Assembly: GCA_934631025.1 (NCBI GenBank)
Contig: CAKTXR010000039.1
Span: forward strand, 1 to 25,768
DNA: 25,768 bases
DNA from: an uncultured Clostridia bacterium
Lineage (GTDB): Bacteria; Bacillota; Clostridia; Christensenellales; Aristaeellaceae
Reading direction: 5' to 3'
Under the pieces are notes generated by a model. The model was not told the DNA's origin. It searched no databases and saw nothing but the letters and a program-made list of their open reading frames with translations. Shown here piece after piece: positions 16,197-23,396 of the stretch. The position numbers and the translations under genes are program-made. Numbering within the stretch: position 1 is the first letter of the stretch; each line of letters begins with the position of its first letter.

Positions 16197-18377
16197 ATGA
16201 AGATCATCAAGCGCAACGGCGCTGAGGAAAATTTCGACCCGATGAAGATTCGCAATGCGGTTTTGGGCGCGAACGGCAATGTCGAGCGCGAGAGCGACCG
16301 ACTGGATCCCGAGCAGATCGCCGAGATCGTGCTGGACGTCGAGCGGAAATGCCGCGAGATGAATCGCGCCGTGGCGGTTGAGGAGATTCAGGAGCTGGTC
16401 GAGACGGCGATCATGGCCAAGGGCGCGTTTGAGGTGGCCAAGAAGTATATCCGCTATCGCTATACCCGCACGCTGGTGCGGCAGGCCAACACCACCGACA
16501 ACAAGATCCTCAGCCTGATCGAGTGCAACAACGAAGAGGTCAAGCAGGAGAACGCCAACAAGAACCCGACGGTCAACAGCGTTCAGCGCGACTATATGGC
16601 CGGCGAGGTCAGCAAGGACATCACCAAGCGCCTGCTGCTGCCCCAGGAGATCGTCGAAGCGCACGAACAGGGCATCATTCATTTCCACGATACCGATTAC
16701 TATGCGCAGCATATGCACAACTGCGATCTGGTGAACCTCGAGGACATGCTGCAGAACGGCACCGTCATCAGCGGCACCATGATCGAGAAGCCCCATTCCT
16801 TCTCCACCGCCTGCAACATCGCCACGCAGATCATCGCGCAGGTGGCCAGCAACCAGTACGGCGGTCAGAGCATATCGCTGACGCATCTGGCGCCGTTCGT
16901 GCAGGTTTCGCGCGAGAAGATTCGCCGCGACGTGGAGGCCGAGGTGAAGGCGCTGGGCGTAACGCCGGACGAGGCGGCCGTTTCGAAGATCGTCGAAAAG
17001 CGGCTGCGCGAGGAGATTCGCAAGGGCGTTCAGACCATACAGTATCAGGTGGTCACGCTGATGACCACAAACGGCCAGGCGCCGTTCGTGACGGTGTTCA
17101 TGTATCTCAACGAGGCCAGGAACGCGCAGGAGAAGAAGGATCTGGCCGTCATCATTGAGGAAGCGCTCGAGCAGCGCTATCAGGGCGTTAAAAACGAGAA
17201 GGGCGTATGGATTACGCCGGCCTTCCCCAAGCTCATCTATGTGCTGGAGGAGGACAACATTCACGAGGGCGACGAATACTACTACCTCACCGAGCTGGCC
17301 GCCCGCTGCACGGCGCGCCGTATGGTGCCCGATTACATCTCCGAAAAGAAGATGCTCGAGCTGAAGGTGGACAAAAACGGCGAGGGGCACTGCTACACCT
17401 GCATGGGCTGCCGCAGCTTCCTGACCCCCTATGTGGACGAAAACGGCAAGCCGAAGTATTACGGCCGCTTCAATCAGGGCGTTGTGACCATCAATCTGGT
17501 GGACGTGGCGCTGTCCTCCGGCGGGGATTTCGACAAGTTTTGGGAGATCTTCGACGAGCGGCTCGAGCTGTGCCACAGGGCGCTCATGTGCCGCCACAAC
17601 CGGCTCAAGGGCACGCTGTCCGACGCCGCGCCCATCCTCTGGCAGCACGGCGCGCTGGCGCGGCTCAAGAAGGGCGAGCCGATCGACAAGCTGCTCTACG
17701 GCGGCTATTCGACCATATCGCTGGGCTATGCCGGCCTGTACGAGTGCGTCAAATACATGACCGGAAAGAGCCACACCGACCCCGAGGCCACGCCGTTCGC
17801 GCTCAGGGTCATGGACCGCATGAACGCGGCCTGCCGCGGCTGGAAGGCGGAGCACAACATCGACTTCAGCCTGTACGGCACGCCGCTGGAGAGCACGACC
17901 TACAAGTTCGCCAAGTGTTTGCAAAAGCGCTTCGGCGTTATTCCGGGCGTGACCGACAAATCGTACATCACCAACAGCTATCACGTCCATGTGACTGAGC
18001 CGATCGACGCGTTTTCGAAGCTGGGCTTCGAGGCGCAGTTCCAGCATCTCTCGCCCGGCGGCGCGATCAGCTATGTTGAGGTGCCCAACATGCAGAACAA
18101 CATTCCGGCGGTCCTGCAGGTGATGAAGTTCATCTATGACAACATCATCTATGCCGAGCTGAACACCAAGAGCGACTACTGCCAGGTGTGCGGCTACGAC
18201 GGCGAGATTCAGATCGTCGAGGACGAGGACGGCAAGCTGGTGTGGGAGTGCCCCAACTGCCACAACCGCGATCAGGACAAGATGAACGTGGCCCGACGCA
18301 CCTGCGGCTATATCGGCACGCAGTTCTGGAATCAGGGCCGCACGCAGGAGATCAAGGAGCGCGTCCTGCACCTGTAA
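16197..18377 (+). CDS. nrdD: Anaerobic (class III) ribonucleoside-triphosphate reductase
   Basis: 726 aa, full length. A glycyl-radical enzyme that reduces ribonucleoside triphosphates to deoxynucleotides without oxygen. Residues 1 to about 90 are the ATP-cone that senses ATP/dATP (MKIIKRNGAEENFDPMKIRN). The ten-stranded barrel follows, with HFHDTDYYAQHMHNCDLVNL and GHCYTCMGCRSFL carrying the reactive cysteines. The zinc site near the C-terminus is CQVCGYDG and CPNC. The radical loop is RRTCGYIGTQFWNQG, with G704 the expected radical glycine. GGAG at 16183-16186 precedes the ATG by about 10 bases. nrdG lies 38 bases downstream. Expression probably depends on the complex region upstream (15962-16154). 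Confidence 0.97.
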   Translation: MKIIKRNGAEENFDPMKIRNAVLGANGNVERESDRLDPEQIAEIVLDVERKCREMNRAVAVEEIQELVETAIMAKGAFEVAKKYIRYRYTRTLVRQANTTDNKILSLIECNNEEVKQENANKNPTVNSVQRDYMAGEVSKDITKRLLLPQEIVEAHEQGIIHFHDTDYYAQHMHNCDLVNLEDMLQNGTVISGTMIEKPHSFSTACNIATQIIAQVASNQYGGQSISLTHLAPFVQVSREKIRRDVEAEVKALGVTPDEAAVSKIVEKRLREEIRKGVQTIQYQVVTLMTTNGQAPFVTVFMYLNEARNAQEKKDLAVIIEEALEQRYQGVKNEKGVWITPAFPKLIYVLEEDNIHEGDEYYYLTELAARCTARRMVPDYISEKKMLELKVDKNGEGHCYTCMGCRSFLTPYVDENGKPKYYGRFNQGVVTINLVDVALSSGGDFDKFWEIFDERLELCHRALMCRHNRLKGTLSDAAPILWQHGALARLKKGEPIDKLLYGGYSTISLGYAGLYECVKYMTGKSHTDPEATPFALRVMDRMNAACRGWKAEHNIDFSLYGTPLESTTYKFAKCLQKRFGVIPGVTDKSYITNSYHVHVTEPIDAFSKLGFEAQFQHLSPGGAISYVEVPNMQNNIPAVLQVMKFIYDNIIYAELNTKSDYCQVCGYDGEIQIVEDEDGKLVWECPNCHNRDQDKMNVARRTCGYIGTQFWNQGRTQEIKERVLHL

Positions 18378-18415
18378 GGCGTTCATTCACAGGGGCTTTC
18401 AAAGAAGGCGGCTTT

Positions 18416-18940
18416 ATGTACTACGGAAATATCAAAAAGACCGACATTGCCGACGGACTGGGCGTGCGGGTGAGTCTGTTCGTCTCCGGCTGCACCAATC
18501 ACTGCGAGCACTGCTTTCAGCCCGAGACGTGGGATTTCCATTACGGGAAGCCCTTTACGGCCGAGACGGAGGAGGAGCTGATCAAAGCGCTCTCCCCGAG
18601 CTACATAAACGGGCTGTCGCTCCTGGGCGGCGAGCCGTTCGAGCCGGACAACCAGCGCGCGCTTTTGCCGTTCGTCCGGCGCGTGCGCGCGGCGTTCCCC
18701 GATAAGGACGTGTGGTGCTACACCGGCTTTACGCTGGAGAAGGACCTGCTCGCGGCGGACGGCCGCGCTCATTGCGAGGCGACGGGCGAGCTGCTCTCGC
18801 TCATAGACGTGCTGGTGGACGGCCGCTTTGAGGAGGAGAAGAAGAGCGCCGCGCTCAAGTTCTGCGGCTCGAGCAATCAGCGCCTGATCGACCTTAAGGC
18901 GACGCTGAAGGAAGGCCGTATCGTCCTGCTGGACATTTGA
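18416..18940 (+). CDS. nrdG: Anaerobic ribonucleotide reductase activating protein (radical SAM)
   Basis: 174 aa. It uses S-adenosylmethionine and a [4Fe-4S] cluster to install the glycyl radical on NrdD. The cluster motif C-x3-C-x2-C is visible as CTNHCEHC at residues 26-33, preceded by GLGVRVSLFVSG, and the SAM-binding GGEP lies in LSLLGGEPFEPDN; DVWCYTGFTLE and VDVLVDGRFEEEKK-like elements follow (here IDVLVDGRFEEEKK). All are hallmark NrdG features and the length is normal. The frame is open back into nrdD, but ATG 18416 gives the standard N-terminus (MYYGNIKKTDIADGLGVRV). The ribosome site AAGGCGG is weaker than elsewhere. It is cotranscribed with nrdD and ends before a terminator. Confidence 0.96.
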   Translation: MYYGNIKKTDIADGLGVRVSLFVSGCTNHCEHCFQPETWDFHYGKPFTAETEEELIKALSPSYINGLSLLGGEPFEPDNQRALLPFVRRVRAAFPDKDVWCYTGFTLEKDLLAADGRAHCEATGELLSLIDVLVDGRFEEEKKSAALKFCGSSNQRLIDLKATLKEGRIVLLDI

Positions 18941-18952
18941 ATAGGGAATAAC

Positions 18953-19002
18953 CGCCGCACGAAACGGATGGAGAACGTCCGCTTCGGGCGGCGATTTTTT
19001 TT
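18953..19002 (+). terminator. Intrinsic terminator of nrdDG
   Basis: Two stacked helices, CGCCGC/GCGGCG (18953-18958 with 18988-18993) and CGGAT/GTCCG (18965-18969 with 18977-18981), are followed by A and eight T (18995-19002). The -35 box of the next gene begins one base later. Confidence 0.8.
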
Positions 19003-19003
19003 G

Positions 19004-19032
19004 TTGACGCTGCGGCGGGCTTATGTTATGAT
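19004..19032 (+). promoter_or_regulatory. SigA promoter of the GyrI-like gene; decides the start
   Basis: TTGACG (19004-19009), a 17-base spacer, TATGAT (19027-19032). Transcription would start near 19039, downstream of the ATGs at 18968 and 19028-19033, so translation must begin at ATG 19067, which has GGAGG at 19054-19058. Confidence 0.78.
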
Positions 19033-19066
19033 GAATGTGAAAATATACGGGGCGGAGGATGAGCGC

Positions 19067-19552
19067 ATGGCGGCTGAAATCATTGAAATCGCGCGGGAAA
19101 CCTGTCCGGCGGCGCGGCTGATCGGCCGGCGCTATGAGGGCGCGGCCAACTGGAACGAATGGTGGGAAAACGGCTGGTTTGAGACGCTGGAAAAAACGCC
19201 GGCGCTGCCCTTTAACGGCGACGCTTATATCGGCGCGCGGCAGGAAAAGGGCGTTCATTGGATCGGTATGCTCTTTCCGGTGGGGACGGCGGTTCCCGTG
19301 GGCTTTGAGTGTGTCGATCTGCCGCCGGCCGGCTATGCCGTGTGCTTCATTCGCGATGCGGAGGGGAGCGACGGGTTTTATTCGCGTCAAACGCGGGAAG
19401 CGTGCCTTGAGCGCATCGCGGCGCTGGGGCTGCACGTCAGGGACGGCTGGCGGCTCGAGCGCTATAACTGCCCGCGCTTTACCATGCCGGACGAGCAGGG
19501 ACGCGTCGTGCTGGACTGGGCGGTCGAGGTGGAAATGCCGGCAGGAGAATGA
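19067..19552 (+). CDS. Stand-alone GyrI-like / AraC effector-binding domain protein
   Basis: 161 aa. It looks like the small-molecule (SOUL/GyrI-like) effector-binding domain found at the C-terminus of AraC- and MerR-type regulators, but without a DNA-binding domain. Supporting features: ARLIGRRYEGAANWNEWWENGWF at the N-terminus, GMLFPVGTAVPVGFECVDLPPAGYAVCFI in the middle (the 'P-x-GF-x-x-x-DLPAGxYAV' pattern), and ERYNCPRFTMPDEQGRVVLDW near the end, which is typical of this family. Such lone domains bind or inactivate small amphipathic compounds, or interact with partner proteins. Tryptophan-rich loops would line the pocket. The earlier open-frame start at 18968 is excluded by the promoter. 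It is a single-gene unit right after nrdG, with no clear functional link. Confidence 0.78.
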   Translation: MAAEIIEIARETCPAARLIGRRYEGAANWNEWWENGWFETLEKTPALPFNGDAYIGARQEKGVHWIGMLFPVGTAVPVGFECVDLPPAGYAVCFIRDAEGSDGFYSRQTREACLERIAALGLHVRDGWRLERYNCPRFTMPDEQGRVVLDWAVEVEMPAGE

Positions 19553-19728
19553 AGGCGATGCGGCTGAAAGGCGAACGGCTGACTGAGAAACCGTGCTCTC
19601 GGCGCTCGATGCGGCGCGCGTGACCGGCGGGGCGGCGCAGATGCGCCGGATTCGTTCTGAACCGGAGCAGGCGCGCCGCCGTCGGACAGAGGGTGTTTGC
19701 GTCGAAAAGACTTAACAATAAAAAAGCG

Positions 19729-19768
19729 CGTCCGGACGATTGAAGGGGTGTCCGGACGTTTATATAAT
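19729..19768 (+). promoter_or_regulatory. Promoter of the flavodiiron operon with twin GTCCGGAC palindromes
   Basis: TTGAAG (19740-19745), a 17-base spacer, TATAAT (19763-19768). Two copies of the self-complementary octamer GTCCGGAC lie at 19730-19737 and 19750-19757, exactly 20 bases apart, one just upstream of the -35 and one inside the spacer; with the outer C/G they also form a 9-bp inverted repeat. The second copy sits where a repressor would block RNA polymerase. The hairpin they form is followed by T6 only on the minus strand, where no gene needs it, so I favour an operator over a terminator. Confidence 0.65.
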
Positions 19769-19796
19769 AAACATCGAGGGCAGCGGAGGAGAGAGC

Positions 19797-19988
19797 ATGA
19801 AACTGGACAAAATGGCCTGCGCCTGCAAGGGCGTGACCTACCGGATGATCATCATGGCCGTAGAGAAGGGCGCGCGGACGTTTGAAGAGGTGCAGAGCCT
19901 CACGCGCTGCGCGACGGGCTGCCGCCGCTGCGAGGAATTTATCAGACATTTTATCGCGGAACTGATTGCCGAAAAAGACAGAGCGTAA
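19797..19988 (+). CDS. BFD-like [2Fe-2S] mini-ferredoxin
   Basis: 63 aa from ATG 19797, with GGAGGA at 19785-19790. The cysteine pattern C8-x-C10, 31 residues, C42-x2-C45 (ACACKGVTY ... CATGCRRCEEF) is exactly that of bacterioferritin-associated ferredoxin and the BFD domains of NirB-type enzymes, which hold one [2Fe-2S] cluster. A further cysteine, C38, is four residues before the third ligand. No bacterioferritin gene is in the window; instead it leads a flavodiiron protein gene by 16 bases. It may hand electrons to that protein or sense its redox state (inference). The open frame extends upstream to 19740, but that ATG would be at the -35 box. Confidence 0.85.
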   Translation: MKLDKMACACKGVTYRMIIMAVEKGARTFEEVQSLTRCATGCRRCEEFIRHFIAELIAEKDRA

Positions 19989-20004
19989 CGGGAGGACGAG
20001 AAGA

Positions 20005-21858
20005 ATGTATTGCGTGAAGAAGGTTCAGGATGATCTTTACTGGGTGGGCGGCAGCGACCGCCGTCTGGCGCTGTTTGAAAACGTATTCCCCATCCCGCGC
20101 GGCGTGTCCTACAACGCCTATGTGCTGCTGGACGAAAAGACCGTGCTGCTGGACACCGTCGACAGGAGCATATCCGATCAGTTCTTTGAGAACCTCGAGC
20201 ACGTTCTTGACGGCCGTCCGCTCGACTATCTCATCGTCAATCATATGGAGCCGGATCACTGCGCCACGATGGGCGAGGTTGTGCGCCGCCATCCCGAGGT
20301 GAAGATCGTCTGCAACGCCCAGACGCTCAAGATGATCCATCAGTTCTTCAATTTCGACGTGGACAGCCGCGCCGTGCTGGTGAAGGAGATGGACACGCTC
20401 AGCACCGGCCGCCACACGCTGGCCTTCGTCATGGCCCCCATGGTTCACTGGCCCGAGGCCATGGTGACCTACGATACGATCAGCCACACGCTCTTCTCCG
20501 CCGACGCGTTCGGCACGTTCGGCGCGCTGAGCGGCAATCTCTTCGCCGATGAGGTGAACTTTGAAGCCGAATGGCTGGACGACGCGCGCCGCTACTACAC
20601 AAACATCGTGGGCAAATACGGCCCGCAGGTGCAGAAGCTGCTCGAGAAGGCCGCAGGGCTGGAGATCGAGACGATCTGCCCGCTGCACGGCCCCGTATGG
20701 CGCGAGAATATCGGCTGGTTCATCGAAAAATATCAGCGCTGGAGCACCTACACACCCGAGGATGAGGGCGTGGTGATCGCCTACGGCTCCATCTACGGCA
20801 ACACCGAGAACGCCGCGAACGCGCTGGCGGCCCGTCTGGGCGACGCGGGTGTGAAGAACATCAAGATGTACGACGTGTCCCAGACGCATCCCTCGGTGAT
20901 TGTGTCCGAAGCGTTCCGCGCCAGCCATCTGGTGTTCGCGTCGGCTACCTATAACGCCGGCCTGTTCTGCAACATGGAAACGGTGCTGCTGGATATTGCC
21001 GCGCACAATTTGCAGAACCGCACCATCGCGCTGATCGAGAACGGCACATGGGCGCCGACCGCCGGCAAGGCCATGCGTGAGATCCTCGGCAAGCTCAAGA
21101 ACTGCACCATCCTCGACAAGGGCGTGACCGTCAAATCGGCGCTCAAGGACAATCAGGCCGCCGAGCTGGACGCGCTGGCGAGCGCCATACTGGCCACGAT
21201 GAAGTGGGATGAGAAGGCGGAGGGCGCGAAAAAGAGCGATCCCGACGCGCTGCACAAGCTCAGCTACGGTCTGTTCGTGCTGACCGCGCGTGAGGGCGAA
21301 AAGGACAACGGCTGCATCGTCAACACGGTGGCGCAGCTGACCGAATCGCCGCGCCGCGTGAGCGTGTGTGTCAACAAGGCGAATCTGACGCACGACATGA
21401 TACTGCGCACCGGCGTGTTCAACGCCTGCGTGCTCAACGCCAGCGCGCCGTTCGAGCTGTTCAAGCACTACGGCTTCCAGAGCGGCCGCGACGTGAACAA
21501 ATTCGAGAACGCCGATATGCCCCGCACGCAGAATGGGCTGGTCTATCTGACCGGCGTGGCCAATGCGGTGATCTCGGGCCAGGTGGTCAAGACCATCGAC
21601 TGCGGCACGCACACGCTGTTCATCGCCGACGTGACCGAGGCCGAGACGCTGGACGATCAGCCGTCCATGACCTACGCCGACTACTTTGACCATGTGAAGC
21701 CCGCGCCCCAGATCAAGGCCGAGCCTGAAAATGCCGAAAAGAAAACGAAATGGGTCTGCAAGATCTGCGGCTATGTCTACGAGGGCGACGAGCTGCCCGC
21801 CGATTACGTCTGCCCGCTGTGCAAGCACGGCGCGGAGGACTTTGAGAAAGTTGACTGA
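20005..21858 (+). CDS. Four-module flavodiiron protein: metallo-beta-lactamase, flavodoxin, flavin reductase, rubredoxin
   Basis: 617 aa, starting at ATG 20005 with GGGAGGA before it. Residues 1-250 are the di-iron metallo-beta-lactamase domain with all expected ligands: H80, E82, D84 (NHMEPDH), H148 (MVHWPE), D167 (SADAFG), H228 (CPLHGP). Residues 255-400 are flavodoxin (YGSIYGNTENAA, FASATYN, ENGTWAPTAG), binding FMN. Residues 410-565 resemble the flavin-reductase/flavoredoxin part of high-molecular-weight rubredoxin (GLFVLTARE, NGCIVNTVAQLTESP, NLTHDMILRTGVF). Residues 582-617 are a short rubredoxin (C585-x2-C588, C603-x2-C606). Such proteins reduce O2 to water or NO to N2O; here the oxidase and its electron feed are fused, as if FprA and Hrb were one chain. 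It sits between two BFD-like genes in one operon. Whether O2 or NO is the main substrate cannot be told. Confidence 0.95.
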   Translation: MYCVKKVQDDLYWVGGSDRRLALFENVFPIPRGVSYNAYVLLDEKTVLLDTVDRSISDQFFENLEHVLDGRPLDYLIVNHMEPDHCATMGEVVRRHPEVKIVCNAQTLKMIHQFFNFDVDSRAVLVKEMDTLSTGRHTLAFVMAPMVHWPEAMVTYDTISHTLFSADAFGTFGALSGNLFADEVNFEAEWLDDARRYYTNIVGKYGPQVQKLLEKAAGLEIETICPLHGPVWRENIGWFIEKYQRWSTYTPEDEGVVIAYGSIYGNTENAANALAARLGDAGVKNIKMYDVSQTHPSVIVSEAFRASHLVFASATYNAGLFCNMETVLLDIAAHNLQNRTIALIENGTWAPTAGKAMREILGKLKNCTILDKGVTVKSALKDNQAAELDALASAILATMKWDEKAEGAKKSDPDALHKLSYGLFVLTAREGEKDNGCIVNTVAQLTESPRRVSVCVNKANLTHDMILRTGVFNACVLNASAPFELFKHYGFQSGRDVNKFENADMPRTQNGLVYLTGVANAVISGQVVKTIDCGTHTLFIADVTEAETLDDQPSMTYADYFDHVKPAPQIKAEPENAEKKTKWVCKICGYVYEGDELPADYVCPLCKHGAEDFEKVD

Positions 21859-21884
21859 TAAAAGAACTGAGGAGGAAAATCGCC

Positions 21885-22082
21885 ATGGAAAGCAGCACTC
21901 TGATCTGCAAATGCCGCAAAGTGACCTACGGGCGCATCGAGGACGCGATTCACGAGCACAACGACCTCAACGACGTGCTGAAGATTTTTGAGGAGGTTCA
22001 GAAGGAAACCAGCTGCTCGACCGGCTGCGGCGGCTGCCACAATAAGATTCTGGACATCATCGCCGACTTTTTGCAGCACTGA
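21885..22082 (+). CDS. Second BFD-like [2Fe-2S] mini-ferredoxin
   Basis: 65 aa with GAGGAGG upstream of ATG 21885, 26 bases after the flavodiiron gene. Cysteines C8-x-C10 and C44, C48-x2-C51 (CKCRKVTY ... CSTGCGGC) match the first mini-ferredoxin in this operon, including the extra cysteine four before the third ligand and a shared FEEVQ segment. The gap between the cysteine pairs is 37 residues, six more than in the canonical BFD domain, owing to an extra NDLNDV-like stretch. The two are clearly paralogues yet diverged, which suggests distinct partners or potentials. Last gene of the operon; a long terminator follows. Confidence 0.82.
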   Translation: MESSTLICKCRKVTYGRIEDAIHEHNDLNDVLKIFEEVQKETSCSTGCGGCHNKILDIIADFLQH

Positions 22083-22093
22083 TAGCGGAGATA

Positions 22094-22134
22094 AAAAGCG
22101 CGCTTCGGGGGATTTTCCCTCGGGGCGCGCTTTT
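22094..22134 (+). terminator. Intrinsic terminator of the flavodiiron operon
   Basis: A long stem of about 19 pairs with three G-U wobbles (AAAAGCGCGCTTCGGGGGA with TCCCTCGGGGCGCGCTTTT) and a short T loop. The T run is the 3' arm itself (22131-22134), and the A-rich 5' arm makes it work in both directions. Confidence 0.88.
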
Positions 22135-22242
22135 GCGCGAGGCGGCAACGTCGGATTTATAATGAAATGATTTTACGATCGACGCGGCGCATCGAATGAC
22201 TTCGCAGGAAAAAACGACACAAAAAATGGCGGAAAAATCAGC

Positions 22243-22271
22243 TTGCGGCGCGCGGCCGCCTGCGATAAAAT
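22243..22271 (+). promoter_or_regulatory. SigA promoter of the GH130 gene
   Basis: TTGCGG (22243-22248), a 17-base spacer, TAAAAT (22266-22271). The start near 22278 coincides with the upstream in-frame ATG at 22277 and so favours translation from 22310, which has GAGGTGA before it. Confidence 0.65.
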
Positions 22272-22309
22272 AGACGATGCAATCAGAAATACAACGAGGT
22301 GACGACGAT

Positions 22310-23269
22310 ATGACAAATCAGCTGCCCGAGAGCCTTTTATGGGTCAATCGCTTCAAAAAATATTCTGGCAATCCGATTATACGGCCGCAGGGCGACGGCT
22401 GCGCGGCGGACGCGATATTCAATCCCGCGGCCATCGTTCACGACGGCAAGGTGAAGCTGCTCTGCCGCGCGATCAACATGGCGCGCCCGCGCCCAAAGGA
22501 CAACTGGAGCGTGTCCACGCTGGTGTGGGCTGAGAGCGAGGACGGCTTCCACTTTAAGCTCGCCGACAGGCCGGCGTTCGATCCCGACGAGAACAGCCCC
22601 TATCAGGGCGGCTTCGAGGATCCGCGGCTGGTCGAAATCGACGGGAAGTACATCCTGACGTTCACCGGCGTGAAGGACGCGGGCCATACGCCGGGCATGA
22701 TGGCGGTTTCGGACGATCTCGAGCACTGGGACGTGCTGGGCGAGGTGCTGCCCGGCCGCGCGATTGCCATCGTCAATCAAAAGATCGGCGGCAAATACTG
22801 GGCGTACTGGGGCAACGATCCCGCCGAGCACCTGGCGTGGAGCGAGGATCTGCGGACGTGGCACGTTCATGATCAGCCGGCGTTCACGTCGCGCCCCGGC
22901 TGCTTTGACGGTCTTTTGTGCGAGGCGGCCGCCGCGCCGATTGTGACCGACGACGGCATACTGCTCTTTTATAACGGCGCGGCCAGCCATGCTGATGCGC
23001 GCGCCTATGCCGAGCGCGTGCTGCCGATGTATGAAGCGCCGCATCAGTACAACCTCTATTCAACCGGCTGGGCGCTGTTCGATAGAAACGACCCCACGCG
23101 CCTGATTGCCCGCTGCGATCGGCCGATTCTCGAGCCGTATGAGATCTACGAGCTGTTCGGCATCGCCAATTATACGGTGTTCTCGCAGGGCTTTGTGGAC
23201 TTCAAGGGCAAAAAGCTCATATACTTCGGCTGCGCGGACATGCGCATCGGCGTGGCCGTGGCCGAATAA
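22310..23269 (+). CDS. Glycoside hydrolase family 130-like protein (manno-oligosaccharide phosphorylase type)
   Basis: 319 aa. Family 130 enzymes are five-bladed beta-propellers that mostly phosphorolyse beta-mannosides (mannosylglucose, beta-1,4- or beta-1,2-mannooligosaccharides) to mannose 1-phosphate. The key motif GGFEDPRL is at residues 100-107, with D104 the expected proton donor. Blade repeats are visible as NPIIRP, NPAAIVHDGKVKLLCRA, ESEDGFHF, KYILTFTG, SDDLEHWDVLG, KYWAYWGN, WSEDLRTWH, and the closing IYFGCADMRIGVAVAE. No signal peptide, so it acts in the cytoplasm on imported sugars. Phosphate-binding residues cannot be checked by eye, so a hydrolase cannot be excluded (some GH130 members are hydrolases). 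It converges on a kinase/isomerase pair, with which it may share a pathway. Confidence 0.87.
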   Translation: MTNQLPESLLWVNRFKKYSGNPIIRPQGDGCAADAIFNPAAIVHDGKVKLLCRAINMARPRPKDNWSVSTLVWAESEDGFHFKLADRPAFDPDENSPYQGGFEDPRLVEIDGKYILTFTGVKDAGHTPGMMAVSDDLEHWDVLGEVLPGRAIAIVNQKIGGKYWAYWGNDPAEHLAWSEDLRTWHVHDQPAFTSRPGCFDGLLCEAAAAPIVTDDGILLFYNGAASHADARAYAERVLPMYEAPHQYNLYSTGWALFDRNDPTRLIARCDRPILEPYEIYELFGIANYTVFSQGFVDFKGKKLIYFGCADMRIGVAVAE

Positions 23270-23275
23270 CGGAAT

Positions 23276-23324
23276 ATAAATATGAAAGCATCTTCCGATA
23301 CGGGTGGAATCGGGAGATGCTTTC
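23276..23324. terminator. Bidirectional terminator between GH130 and the isomerase gene
   Basis: A 16-bp stem (GAAAGCATCTTCCGAT at 23284-23299 with 23309-23324, one G-T pair) and a nine-base loop. The minus strand continues as ATATTTATATTCC; the plus strand has no clean T run beyond the arm. Confidence 0.75.
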
Positions 23325-23396
23325 GCGTATGTTTCGGCGATTTTGCGCCGCTTTTTTCGGAAACTGAAAGGGATATGGCGCGGCTGATGAGACGGC

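Noticed and set aside
16104..21828. Very long minus-strand open frames antisense to nrdD and the flavodiiron gene
   Set aside because: Same composition effect; their translations are low-complexity His/Leu/Val/Arg/Ala-rich and resemble no protein.
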